A stretch of DNA of 64,000 bases from the NCBI GenBank assembly GCA_029265355.1, contig JAJUJL010000003.1, positions 1-64,000 on the forward strand, written 5' to 3'. Below the pieces are notes generated by a model, which saw only the letters and a program-made list of their open reading frames with translations, ran no database searches and was not told the DNA's origin. Positions within the stretch are counted from its first letter, which is position 1, and each line of letters begins with the position of its first letter. A program made the translations under genes and the position numbers. Of the stretch, positions 37,295-45,809 are shown piece after piece. Source of the stretch: Chloroflexota bacterium. GTDB taxonomy: Bacteria; Chloroflexota; Anaerolineae; Anaerolineales; UBA4823.

Positions 37295-38476
37295 CTAATG
37301 GCTGTATGGGTCGGCGGCGTCGCGCAGGCCATCGCCCACCAGGTTGAAGGCCAGCACGGCGATGATCACCGCCAGGCCAGGGATCATCAGCCAGGGCGCC
37401 AGGGCCAGGGTCTGGATGTTCTGAGCTTCCTGGAGCATTACCCCCCAACTGATGGCGGGCGGGCGCAGGCCGAGGCCGAGGAAGCTGAGCGAAGTCTCGG
37501 TGACGATCATCACCGGGATGGCCAGCGTGCTGGTGGCGATGATGTGGCTGGTAAAGGTGGGGATCATGTGGTGCAGGATGATGCGCCAGCGGCTGGCTCC
37601 GGCCAGCTCGGCTGCCAGGACGAAGTCTTCCTCGCGCAGGGAGAGGAAGCGACCGCGCACCTCGCGGCCCAGGGTGGTCCAGCCGCGCAGCGCCAGGATG
37701 ATGGAAATGGCGAAGAAAACACGCTCCGGCGACCAGGTGCGCGGCAGGGCGGCGGTGAGCGCCAGCCAGATGGGGATGGTGGGCAGCGATTGCAGCAGCT
37801 CGATCAGGCGCTGGATGAACATATCGGTGAGGCCGCCCAGGTAGCCGGAGACGCCGCCCAGCAGCAGGCCCAACACCACGCTGAGGATCACGGAGATCAT
37901 ACCGATGGTCATCGAAATGCGCGTGGCATACGCCAGGCGCGACCACTGGTCGCGCCCCAGGCGATCGGTGCCCAGCAGGTGGATGCGATTGGCGTCTTCG
38001 GGATTGAGGGCAGTGACCAGGTGCAGGTTGGCCTCGAATCGCCCAAAAAGCTGGTAAGTGTAACCGGCTGAGAAAAATCGCAGGTAAACCTTCTGGGTAT
38101 CGTCGGTTGTCCAAACCATGCGCAGGGTGACCGGGTCGCGCTTGCCGATGACGGCCGGCACCCACGGGCGCAATTTGCCTTCATCGAACCAGTGGATGCG
38201 CTGGATTGGGATGAAGGCTAGCTTGGCGTCGGTGGTTTCGGGGTCCATGGTGCTGAAGAAATCCGGCGCCAGCACAATGGTGAAGAGGAAGATCAAAAGC
38301 ACAGCGCTGAAGACGGCCAGCTTATTCTTGCGGAAGCGCCACCACACCAGGGTCCAGTTGGAAGCGACCGAGACGCGCTCCTCTTCCTGGGAGGTGATCA
38401 ACAGGGCGTCATCCAGGGCGGCTGGCTCGCTTAGGGGAGTGCTGGGTGTGGCTGGAGTGGGGTTCCCGGTGTTCAT
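37295..38476 (-). CDS. Opp/Dpp-type ABC transporter permease (C subunit)
   Basis: A 393-residue inner-membrane permease with a long cytoplasmic N terminus (about 1-45), TM1 about 48-70, an extracytoplasmic insertion of about 100 residues containing a WTTDDTQKVYLRFFSAGY segment, then five TM helices. HLLGTDRLGRDQWSRL and the coupling EAA loop (EDFVLAAELAGASRWRIILHHMIP) are standard OppC marks. The insertion between TM1 and the GTDxxGRD motif is long for the family. The start overlaps the B-subunit stop (ATGA at 38473-38476). Confidence 0.92.
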   Translation of the reverse strand: MNTGNPTPATPSTPLSEPAALDDALLITSQEEERVSVASNWTLVWWRFRKNKLAVFSAVLLIFLFTIVLAPDFFSTMDPETTDAKLAFIPIQRIHWFDEGKLRPWVPAVIGKRDPVTLRMVWTTDDTQKVYLRFFSAGYTYQLFGRFEANLHLVTALNPEDANRIHLLGTDRLGRDQWSRLAYATRISMTIGMISVILSVVLGLLLGGVSGYLGGLTDMFIQRLIELLQSLPTIPIWLALTAALPRTWSPERVFFAISIILALRGWTTLGREVRGRFLSLREEDFVLAAELAGASRWRIILHHMIPTFTSHIIATSTLAIPVMIVTETSLSFLGLGLRPPAISWGVMLQEAQNIQTLALAPWLMIPGLAVIIAVLAFNLVGDGLRDAADPYSH

Positions 38477-39468
38477 GCGCCCACCTTCTCCATGCGGATG
38501 CGCGGGTCGAGCCAGGCGATGAGGATGTCGGAAATGAGCGTGCCCAGGATCGCCAGGAAGCAGTAAATGAGCAGGATGCTGCCCGCCAGGTACATATCCT
38601 GGGAAATCAAAGCGCGCAAGAGCAGCGGCCCGATGTTTTGCAGGTTCATGACCGTGGCAACAATCAGGCTGCCGGAGAAAAGCTCCGGCAAGTACCAGCC
38701 AATGGTGGAAGCCAGGGGGTTGATCGCCAGGCGCACCGGGTACTTCATCACCAGTTGCCATTCGGAAAGGCCGCGCGCCCGCCCAGCCACCATGTAGGGC
38801 TTGTTCAGCTCATCCAGCAGGTTGGCGCGCATGATGCGCGTCAGGCGGGCTGTGCCGGCCACGCCGATGATGATCATGGGCAGCCAAATGTGCTTGAGCA
38901 GATCAGCGACCTTCGCCAGGCTCCAGGGAGCTTGCTCGAACTCCCGCGAGAATAAGCCGGTCACCGATAGACCGAAGTAGGAGAACGCCCACCACATCAG
39001 AACCAATGCCAGCATGAAGTTGGGCGTGGCGACGCCAATGTAGTTGACCACGGTGACGATGTAGTCGAGCAGCGAGTTGCGGTGGGTGGCGGAGTAGATG
39101 CCGATTGGCACGGCGATCACCCAGGTGAAGACGAAGGACAGCAGCGCCAGCAGCACCGTCAGACCAAGGCGCTCAGCGATCAGCTCGGCGTTGGGTCGCT
39201 GGTACTCGAGCGACAAGCCCAGGTTGCCGCTGAGCAGGTTTCCCATCCAGCGCAGGTATTGGATATGCACGGGCTTGTCGAGGCCGTATTGAGCTTTGAG
39301 CATATCGATCAGTTCCTGGTCGAGGGAGGAGCCGGAGGAGGCCAGGGAGGCGATGTAGGAGGTGAGAAAGTCGCCGGGCGGCGCCTGCACCAGGGCAAAG
39401 ACCAGGATGGAAAAGATGAATAATAAGACCGGTATCAGCAGAAGGCGTTGGAGGATATACCTGAGCAT
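38473..39468 (-). CDS. Opp/Dpp-type ABC transporter permease (B subunit)
   Basis: A 331-residue permease with six TM helices. The N terminus MLRYILQRLLLIPVLLFIFS, the YGLDKPVHIQYLRWMGNLLSGNLG segment and the EAA coupling loop (NKPYMVAGRARGLSEWQLVMKYPVR) are OppB hallmarks. The start at 39468 is chosen over 39492 because AAGGA lies 7 nt before it and the protein then begins at the canonical position. It is separated from the binding-protein gene by a perfect 14-bp hairpin, a common device for lowering permease expression relative to the binding protein. Confidence 0.93.
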   Translation of the reverse strand: MLRYILQRLLLIPVLLFIFSILVFALVQAPPGDFLTSYIASLASSGSSLDQELIDMLKAQYGLDKPVHIQYLRWMGNLLSGNLGLSLEYQRPNAELIAERLGLTVLLALLSFVFTWVIAVPIGIYSATHRNSLLDYIVTVVNYIGVATPNFMLALVLMWWAFSYFGLSVTGLFSREFEQAPWSLAKVADLLKHIWLPMIIIGVAGTARLTRIMRANLLDELNKPYMVAGRARGLSEWQLVMKYPVRLAINPLASTIGWYLPELFSGSLIVATVMNLQNIGPLLLRALISQDMYLAGSILLIYCFLAILGTLISDILIAWLDPRIRMEKVGA

Positions 39469-39482
39469 GGCGGTCCTTTTTC

Positions 39483-39517
39483 GTAGGGGCACGCCGCGGC
39501 TACCGGCGTGCCCCTAC
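39483..39517. repeat. Perfect 14-bp inverted repeat between binding protein and permease
   Basis: gtaggggcacgccg (39483-39496) and cggcgtgcccctac (39504-39517) are exact inverted repeats around a 7-nt loop. There is no T-tract. In the mRNA it would form a strong stem downstream of the binding-protein gene, which could protect that part of the transcript from 3' decay. The GTAGGGGC/GCCCCTAC ends resemble those of other palindromes in the window. Confidence 0.85.
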
Positions 39518-39538
39518 GGGGATGTGAACGGGAGAAGC

Positions 39539-41599
39539 TTACGGCGCGAAGTAGAACTGCTCGGGGTTGGCGTTGCCAGGCGTGCGCAACGGCCAATCGT
39601 TGCCGAGGGTAGTGGGCACATTGCGCAGCGCGTTGTTGATCACTACCACGCCCTGGACAAGCGGGGTAAGACCGACGGTGCCGATCTCGTAGCACTGGTC
39701 AACCCACAGTTTGAACAGCTCCTGGGCGAGCTTGACACGCTCTTCATCGCCAACCGTCTTACCGGTGTCGATGATCTCGACGATGCGCTTGATCTCGGGC
39801 GTCGGCTCAACGCCTTCCTTGCCGCCGGTCTGCAACCATTGGCGCATGAGCGGGGCAAAGGCGAGGCCAGGCTGGGAGCGCGGGTCGAACTTGGGCGCGC
39901 CGGTGAAGGGGAAGCCGGTGGTATCTTCGTTCCAGATCTCGGTGACGATCTCGTTGGCATCGCGCATTTCGAAGTGGGCGGCGCGCTCGCGTACCTGGAC
40001 GATGGTGCGCACGCCGACCGCCTGCCAGTTGGCCGCCACCAGTTGGGCGACATCGGGCCAGTTGGCGAAGGCTGGCACAACTGAAATCTCGATGCTGAAG
40101 GGTTTGCCGTCTTTGTTGAGGCGGAAGCCTTCGGCGTCGCGCTGGGTCAGGCCGATGCTGTCCAGCAAGGCGTTGGCCTGGTCGGGGTCGTACTCGGTGT
40201 ATTTCTTGGCGTACTCGTCGCCGGGATAGTAGGGATGCCAGGGAGCTGGCACGGGCTGACGGGCCTCGCCCAGGCCCAGGAAGACGGCTTCTTTGATCTG
40301 CTCGCGGTCAATGGCGTACGAGAGGGCGACGCGGAAGTCGCGCGTTTGCAGCAGCTCAGCCACGATGGGGTCTTTGTTGTAAGTCTGGTTGAACATGATG
40401 ATGGCGTCCGAGCCGCCGAAGGTGGGCCAGGTGAGCACTTTGTACTTGCCCGCCAGCTCGTTCTCCTTGAGCACGGGGTAGTTGGCCATGATCATGTGGC
40501 GTTCCTGCATGTCCAGCTCGCCAGCGATGGCGGCCAGGTTGAGCGCCTGGGTATCCTGGAAGAATTTGAACTGGATCTCATCGATGTAGGGAAGCTGGTT
40601 GCCGGCTTCATCCACACCGACGAAGTAGGGATTGCGCTTGAGGATCAGCACTTCGTCGCTGACGCGCGTCTCGGGCTTCCAGGCTGCCATGACCGGCCGG
40701 TCGGGATTCTCCGCCGGGTTCTTGCGGGTGGCGAACAGCTCGCCCCAGGTCTGGAAACCGGCCTCCGCGACCATCTTATTCAGCTCGTCGGCGTTGGCGT
40801 ACTTGATGTGGAATTGCTCCAGGTAGTGGCGCGGCAGGAACACGGCGTAGGATTTGTCGCCGCCGTCCTGGTTGGCGAGCTCCATCATCAAGGTGGTGTT
40901 GGGAGAAGCATAGGTCCAGGTGACGGTGTAGTCGTCAACCTTGGAAACCACCGCGGGCGAGCCGTCGGGGTTGCGCATCCAGCGCGGGATGGTCGGGGTC
41001 AGATCGGTGTTGAGCAGCACATCTTCGTACCAGAACAGGATGTCGTCGGCGGTGAAGGGCTCGCCATCCGACCATTTGGCGCCTTTGCGCATGTGGATCG
41101 TCCAGGTGGTGAAATCATCGGACGATTCCCACGACTCGATCAGGCGCGGCACCACTTGGGAGCCATCCGGCGAGTAGCGCACCAGGCCGTCGTAGACCAC
41201 GCGCACATAGTTGTTGTAGTCCGAGGGGCCAATGAAGCCGCGGCGCAGCACGCCGCCGTACACGCCCACACTCTCGGTGACGGGAATGACCAGGGGGTTT
41301 TCGGGCAGGCGCTCATCCACGGGCGGCAGTTCGCCCTTGGCGACCAGCTCCGCCAGCATGGGGGCTTCTTGATACTTGCTGACTGGCTCGGGTGGTTTGG
41401 TTGGCTCGGGAACAGCGGTGGGTTCGGGAGCCTTGGTGGGCTCTGCAGCGGGCTGCTCGGGGGCTTTGGTGGGCTCCGCCTGGGGAGCTTGGGTGGCAGC
41501 CGGTTGGGTGGGCGTGGGGGCGCAGGCGCTGAGCAAGATCGAGAACAGCACCAAGAAACCCACCAGGTTGCGAAGGAGTGCTTGTTTGTGGTTTTTCAT
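39539..41599 (-). CDS. Family 5 extracellular solute-binding lipoprotein
   Basis: A 686-residue binding protein feeding the Opp-type permease. The lipoprotein signal ends LLSAC with Cys26; a Pro/Thr/Glu/Lys-rich tether (about 27-75, repeated EPTKAPE/PTKPPEP) follows. The mature domain shows the family 5 signature region: GGVLRRGFIGPSDYNNYVRV, MRKGAKWSDGEPFTADDILFWYEDV and VALSYAIDREQIKEAVFLG. At more than 600 residues it is at the large end, as in sugar-oligomer-binding members. It is the first structural gene after the LacI gene, with inverted repeats at 41655-41707 upstream. Confidence 0.92.
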   Translation of the reverse strand: MKNHKQALLRNLVGFLVLFSILLSACAPTPTQPAATQAPQAEPTKAPEQPAAEPTKAPEPTAVPEPTKPPEPVSKYQEAPMLAELVAKGELPPVDERLPENPLVIPVTESVGVYGGVLRRGFIGPSDYNNYVRVVYDGLVRYSPDGSQVVPRLIESWESSDDFTTWTIHMRKGAKWSDGEPFTADDILFWYEDVLLNTDLTPTIPRWMRNPDGSPAVVSKVDDYTVTWTYASPNTTLMMELANQDGGDKSYAVFLPRHYLEQFHIKYANADELNKMVAEAGFQTWGELFATRKNPAENPDRPVMAAWKPETRVSDEVLILKRNPYFVGVDEAGNQLPYIDEIQFKFFQDTQALNLAAIAGELDMQERHMIMANYPVLKENELAGKYKVLTWPTFGGSDAIIMFNQTYNKDPIVAELLQTRDFRVALSYAIDREQIKEAVFLGLGEARQPVPAPWHPYYPGDEYAKKYTEYDPDQANALLDSIGLTQRDAEGFRLNKDGKPFSIEISVVPAFANWPDVAQLVAANWQAVGVRTIVQVRERAAHFEMRDANEIVTEIWNEDTTGFPFTGAPKFDPRSQPGLAFAPLMRQWLQTGGKEGVEPTPEIKRIVEIIDTGKTVGDEERVKLAQELFKLWVDQCYEIGTVGLTPLVQGVVVINNALRNVPTTLGNDWPLRTPGNANPEQFYFAP

Positions 41600-41654
41600 C
41601 TCTATCTAGTCTCCATCCAAGTATGAGTGATCGGAAATGGGTTGCGGCGAGGTT

Positions 41655-41707
41655 GGCGCTCGAGCGCCTCGCTCGCCTGGCGCAGCGTGTTGCAAGCAAC
41701 CACGCTG
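41655..41707. promoter_or_regulatory. Candidate operator palindromes upstream of the transporter operon
   Basis: GGCGCTCGAGCGCC (41655-41668) is a perfect 14-bp palindrome. cagcgt-gttgcaagcaac-c-acgctg (41683-41707) is a two-part inverted repeat with one bulged base. Both lie in the 183-bp space between the LacI-family gene and the binding-protein gene. Either could be an operator of the regulator; the first has the even-length, central-CG-type symmetry of LacI-family sites. Neither resembles the hexamer operator at 42850. Confidence 0.5.
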
Positions 41708-41782
41708 TTAGAGAAGATTTATCTTTCCCGCTGGAGGCCTCCTTTCTGAAATTGCGCAGGTTTCTGGCTTGGACATCGTCAG

Positions 41783-42796
41783 TTAAGGCGCACTGTGGCG
41801 GATGATCAGCTCGACCGGCAGCACCTGGTGCTCGCAGCCGCCGGGGCAACCCTGCATACGCTGGATGAGCACTTCGACGGCGCGAGAACCAAGCACGAGA
41901 CGCGGCGAACGGCAGGTGGTCAGGCTGGGGGAGACCAGGGCGGCTAAGGGAATATCATCGTAACCGACCACCGCCAGGTCATGCGGCACAGCGCGGTGCA
42001 CCCGGCTGCTGGCATGCAGGGCGCCCACCGCCACCAGGTCGTTGTAGCAGAACAGGGCGGTCAGCTCGGGGTGCGCTTCCAGCAACTGGCCGGCGGCTTG
42101 CTGTCCTCCCTCGACCGAGGGATGGCAGGGCGCGATCCAGCCGGGGTGGAAGTCAATCCCGTGGGATTGCATGGCGCGCTGGTAGCCAAGCAACCGCCCG
42201 CGCCCGCTGAAGGATGTGGGCGGACCTGCCAGAAAGCCGATAGCTGTGTGACCACGCGAAAGCAAGTGGCGAACCGCCAGCTCTGCGCCGCCCGTTTCGT
42301 CGATGATCACGCTGTCGACGGCCGCATCCTGCTCGGGCTGGGTTAATCGGCGGTTGATCAGTACCGCCGCGGGCAGCCTGGCGATGATTTCGAGCAGCGA
42401 ATCTTCCTCCAGGCGTGAGCTGCACAGGATGAGTCCGTCGACGCGTTTTTCTTCGAAGGATTGGATCAGCCCCAGTTCGCGCTGGGGGTCTTCCTCGGTG
42501 TTGCCCAGGAAGACGTGATAGCCATGCTGATGGGCGAGTTGTTCGACGCCGCGCGTGACTTCTGAGAAGAATGGATTGGTGATGTCGGGAACGACTAATC
42601 CCAGGGTGAGGGTGCGTTGGGTTGCCAGGCTGCGAGCGATGCCTGAAGGACGGTAGCCAAGCGACTTGATCACTTCCAGGATGTGCAAGCGGGTTGCATG
42701 GCTGATGCCGTCTTTGCCGTTGACAGCCCTGGAAACGGTCATGATCGAAACGCCAGCCTGGCGGGCGACTTCCGCCATGGTGATGCGGTTGGACAA
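41783..42796 (-). CDS. LacI-family transcriptional regulator
   Basis: A 337-residue repressor. The HTH reads ITMAEVARQAGVSIMTVSRAVN, followed by the hinge-helix region (YRPSGIARSLATQRT) and a periplasmic-binding-protein-like sugar domain (LGLVVPDITNPFFSEVTRGVE, HDLAVVGYDDIPLAALVSP). The start codon is TTG 42796, supported by GGGAGG 6 nt upstream; an internal ATG at 42778 would cut into the HTH. The regulator should sense a breakdown product of the locus and control the downstream operon and itself (operator at 42850-42869). Confidence 0.93.
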   Translation of the reverse strand: MSNRITMAEVARQAGVSIMTVSRAVNGKDGISHATRLHILEVIKSLGYRPSGIARSLATQRTLTLGLVVPDITNPFFSEVTRGVEQLAHQHGYHVFLGNTEEDPQRELGLIQSFEEKRVDGLILCSSRLEEDSLLEIIARLPAAVLINRRLTQPEQDAAVDSVIIDETGGAELAVRHLLSRGHTAIGFLAGPPTSFSGRGRLLGYQRAMQSHGIDFHPGWIAPCHPSVEGGQQAAGQLLEAHPELTALFCYNDLVAVGALHASSRVHRAVPHDLAVVGYDDIPLAALVSPSLTTCRSPRLVLGSRAVEVLIQRMQGCPGGCEHQVLPVELIIRHSAP

Positions 42797-42849
42797 GCAA
42801 GACCTCCCAGAATGTGCAGTCCGAGTGAACCCGCGACGAGCGCGTTATC

Positions 42850-42899
42850 GCTAACGTTAACGCTAACGTAAGGATACAAGAAATGTAGAGGCATGTCAA
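42850..42899 (-). promoter_or_regulatory. LacI-gene promoter with overlapping hexamer operator
   Basis: TTGACA (42899-42894), a 17-bp spacer and TATCCT (42876-42871) form a good promoter. Immediately downstream, over the expected start near 42864, lie GCTAAC-GTTAAC-GCTAAC in tandem (plus strand 42850-42867), containing the palindromes TAACGTTA and CGTTAACG. This placement suggests autorepression. Confidence 0.7.
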
Positions 42900-43310
42900 G
42901 TTAAAGTATCGTAACACCTGATATTCTCGTCACAAGGTGAGGCTCCGCTTCGGGAGAGGGAAGATGTAGCTCCACCTGTCAGCCGGACAGGGAGGGTCAG
43001 TGTGCACCACACGGATTTGAACGTGGGGTTGTGGGTACGGAGCCGAGATGCCGTGGCGCAGGTTGCGAGCCTGTAGCTGACAACCAGAAACGAAAATAGA
43101 TATACAATACTAACAACGGCTAACAATGGATTTGCATCACGGACTCTCCGGCTGGAGATAAACCATTGAACCGCAAAGGCGCTAAGTTTTTCACAATCGC
43201 TGAGACATGATGTGGATCGATCTTGTTTTATGTCTCTTGGCGACTTTGCGGCTTCGTGTTTTTTTCTGAACCCGCTGATAAACCCTGTCTCGTAATTAAG
43301 GAGCTACCGG
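42900..43310. other. Gap between lacI promoter and the divergent MFS gene
   Basis: No gene is convincing. A candidate promoter for the MFS gene is CTGACA (43077-43082), 18 bp, TATACA (43101-43106). A further GCTAAC word at 43120-43125 matches the operator hexamer. A nested inverted repeat occupies 43171-43251. The middle part (about 42940-43075) has short complementary segments, such as CCTGTC/GACAGG, but no RNA family I can name. Confidence 0.5.
43171..43251. repeat. Nested inverted repeat, CCGCAAAGGCGC family
   Basis: Outer arms ccgcaaag (43171-43178) and ctttgcgg (43244-43251) and inner arms gagacat (43202-43208) and atgtctc (43230-43236) form a nested stem. A diverged relative with gcaaaggcgc and ggctttgc words lies at about 53815-53910. 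It is typical of dispersed non-coding palindromes. Confidence 0.65.
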
Positions 43311-44759
43311 ATGAACAATGAAGCGCCGCGCCTGGGGTGGTTCGACCTGGTCAGCATCAACATCTTCTGGCTGGGGTTGAATATCCGCAACAACGCCGTG
43401 GGGGCGGTGTTCATGCCCTACCTGGTAGACCTGTTCGTGCGCGATGAGGTGCAGAACACGGCGCTGGGGGCAATGCGCACCGCTGGGCTGGTGATTGCCT
43501 TGCTGGCGCAACCTTTTTTTGGCTTGCTTTCGGATCGCTCCACCTCGCGCTGGGGAAGGCGCAGGCCGTTCATCTTCACAGGGGTGCTGCTGGACCTGGT
43601 ATTCATCGCCGCGCTGGCGGTGGTGACGGGATACTGGCAGCTACTGGTGGTGGTGCTGCTGCTGCAGTTCACTTCGAACATATCGCATGGAGCGCTGCAA
43701 GGATTGATCCCCGACCTGGTTCCCGAGAAACAGCGCGGCGTGGCGTCTTCGCTCAAGTCGATCTTCGAGCTGCTGCCCTTGATCCTGGTGGGGCTGATGA
43801 TCTCGCCGCTGGTGGGAGCAGGGCGCTTCTCGCTGGCGGTGGCGGTTTGCGGCGCTCTGCTGCTGCTGGCGATGCTGCTGACGATGTGGCTGGTGCGCGA
43901 GAAGCCGCTGGAAGCGCCCCCTGAGATCGAGATGAAGCCAGCGATGCTGCGCGTGCTGGGCATGCTGGCAGGCCTGGCGGCGGGGGCGGCAGTGGGCCTG
44001 CTGGCAGGAGCTTTGCTGGGCGGGTTGGGCGGTTTAATCGCCTGGCCATTGGCTGGAAAACAGGTCGCCTGGCAGGTGGCGTACAGCCTGGGCGGTGTGA
44101 GCGCCATGGCAGCGGCGGTGGTAGCCGGGGTGTGGGCTGGGCTGTGGGCAGTGCTGGGAAAAGAGACCCGCCAGCGACCATCCTTCGGCTGGTGGGTGGT
44201 CAACCGGCTGATGTTCATGGCAGCGATCACTTCGATCCAGGGTTTTGCGCCGTTCTTCCTGCGCTACGCCTTTGGCATCTCGCCGGAAGAAGCGGCGGGG
44301 CGCACCGGAACGTTGATCACGCTGGTGGGCCTCTTCACGCTGGCCTCTGCGCTGCCGGCGGGCTGGCTCTCGGATCGCTACGGGCAGCGGCGCATGGGGG
44401 CAATCGGTGGTGGGCTGGCGGCCGCGGGCGTGGCGGTGCTGCTGGTGACGATTTGGACGCCGAGCATGAGCCTGATTTACATTGCTGGGATAATCCTGGG
44501 CATCGCTACCGGTCTGTTTGTGACGGTTAACTGGGCGCTGGGCACGCGGCTGGCGCCCTCCGAGCAGGCCGGGCGCTACCTGGGGGCCTCTAACCTGGCG
44601 GGCGCCGGGGCGGGGATGGTGGGAGCGGGCATCGGCGGGCCGGTGGCGGACCTGCTGAACGCCACGCTGCCGGGACTGGGTTATTTCGTGGTGTTTGCCG
44701 GGTATGGCGTGCTGTTTCTGCTGAGCATCGCCAGCCTGGCCGGGGTGAGGGAGCGCTGA
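43311..44759 (+). CDS. MFS sugar transporter (GPH/SUT-like)
   Basis: A 482-residue membrane carrier with 12 TM helices. The loop 2-3 motif DRSTSRWGRRRPF and its counterpart in the second half (GWLSDRYGQRRM) are standard MFS marks, and the first motif resembles that of GPH-type and sucrose symporters. A central cytoplasmic/TM insertion rich in Gly and Ala (about 205-275) adds two hydrophobic segments. AAGGAG precedes the ATG. It is divergent from the LacI gene and may serve the same sugars; that link rests on position and a shared GCTAAC word only. Confidence 0.88.
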   Translation: MNNEAPRLGWFDLVSINIFWLGLNIRNNAVGAVFMPYLVDLFVRDEVQNTALGAMRTAGLVIALLAQPFFGLLSDRSTSRWGRRRPFIFTGVLLDLVFIAALAVVTGYWQLLVVVLLLQFTSNISHGALQGLIPDLVPEKQRGVASSLKSIFELLPLILVGLMISPLVGAGRFSLAVAVCGALLLLAMLLTMWLVREKPLEAPPEIEMKPAMLRVLGMLAGLAAGAAVGLLAGALLGGLGGLIAWPLAGKQVAWQVAYSLGGVSAMAAAVVAGVWAGLWAVLGKETRQRPSFGWWVVNRLMFMAAITSIQGFAPFFLRYAFGISPEEAAGRTGTLITLVGLFTLASALPAGWLSDRYGQRRMGAIGGGLAAAGVAVLLVTIWTPSMSLIYIAGIILGIATGLFVTVNWALGTRLAPSEQAGRYLGASNLAGAGAGMVGAGIGGPVADLLNATLPGLGYFVVFAGYGVLFLLSIASLAGVRER

Positions 44760-44800
44760 GCGGGCAGCGGGGGTATGGCGTCCCAGGCCGCGAGCTGGGA

Positions 44801-45511
44801 ATGCTGCTGTGGAGCGCGCTGAAGGGCAGGCAGCGCAGCTTCGGCGAGGATGCTCGCCAGGCGCTGGCGAGGCACAAGGTCGCTCTGCGGGTATCAAATG
44901 AAGCCAACGCGCCGCAGGCAGGCCCGGCGGTGGTGTGTGTGAACCACTACCAGCGCCCTGGCTTCGGCGCCTGGTGGATTGCCATAGCGATCTCGGCGGT
45001 CTTGCCAGAGGAGGTGCATTGGGTGATGACCTCCGCCTGGACGGACATGGGCAGGCCTGGCGACCGGATCAAGGCGCGCATTTCAGAGCGCTTGTTTCCG
45101 CGCCTGGCGGCGGTGTACGGTTTCATCACCATGCCCCCGATGCCGCCGCGCCCGCATGAGGTGGCGGCGCGAGCGCGGGCGGTGCGCCGGGTGCTGGCGC
45201 TGGTGAAAAGCGAGCCGAGTGTGATCATTGGGCTGGCGCCGGAGGGGATGGACAACCCGGCCGGCGGCCTGATGCGCCCGCCGCCGGGGGTGGGTCGCTT
45301 CTTGCTGCACCTGACGGAACTGGGCTGCGCCATTCACCCGGTGGGTTTTTTCGAGGATGAGACCGGGCTGGCGCTGAGCTTTGGTCCCGCCGTGCAACTG
45401 GATCACCCGACAGGGTTGGCTGGAGAAGCCCTGGATCGCTGGACAGCGGAGCTTGTGATGCGCGCCATCGCGGCAGAGTTGCCGGAGGGACTGCACGGGG
45501 AGTTTCGATAA
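44801..45511 (+). CDS. PlsC-like acyltransferase, atypical
   Basis: A 236-residue protein similar to 1-acyl-glycerol-phosphate acyltransferases. CVNHYQRPGFGAWW stands at the NHxxxxD position, but the Asp is replaced, with Phe/Gly at that site. APEGMDNPAGGLMRPPPGVG corresponds to the glycerophosphate-binding EGxR-like motif (EGM here). It may therefore be a variant or inactive member. No signal peptide; amphipathic N terminus (MLLWSALKGRQRSFG). It lies 41 bp after the MFS gene in the same direction. Confidence 0.7.
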   Translation: MLLWSALKGRQRSFGEDARQALARHKVALRVSNEANAPQAGPAVVCVNHYQRPGFGAWWIAIAISAVLPEEVHWVMTSAWTDMGRPGDRIKARISERLFPRLAAVYGFITMPPMPPRPHEVAARARAVRRVLALVKSEPSVIIGLAPEGMDNPAGGLMRPPPGVGRFLLHLTELGCAIHPVGFFEDETGLALSFGPAVQLDHPTGLAGEALDRWTAELVMRAIAAELPEGLHGEFR

Positions 45512-45557
45512 AGAAATTAGGGCGCAATAAAAGGGGTTTTTTGTCCAATTGATAATC

Positions 45558-45637
45558 TGCTCGCATGATGTGGCTCACACAAAATGACCTGATGGGAGAT
45601 TGCCACGACCAGCACAATACGCTGGTCTCGCAATGAC
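45558..45637. repeat. REP-like element, copy with conserved 35-bp left flank
   Basis: A left flank (ctgctcgcatgatgtggctc..., 45558-45592) precedes GAGATTGCCAC, GACCAGC (45607-45613), GCTGGTC (45621-45627) and GCAATGAC (to 45637). The flank and palindrome recur at 47448-47627 and 53681-53779, each time upstream of a plus-strand gene. Confidence 0.8.
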
Positions 45638-45809
45638 CGAGAAGATCAAATGAGGGAGTGGATGCGCGCGCTATCAGATATAATGTATAAGATAGATAAC
45701 TCACTCACTATATGCGCCGCCTGCCGCCAATAGTCAACTAGAATACACAAACAACGCTCACACATGAAAATCGATTTCTCGATTTGCACCTTCATTTGGA
45801 GGAACTTCC

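Noticed and set aside
40235-41626. 463-residue plus-strand ORF
   Set aside because: Antisense shadow of the solute-binding protein gene.
42940-43080. tRNA or other structured RNA, because of a GTTCAAATC word on the minus strand
   Set aside because: The would-be T-loop has 8 nt with a 4-bp stem, and no acceptor or anticodon arms can be drawn. A small minus-strand ORF here (42896-43126) also has no support.
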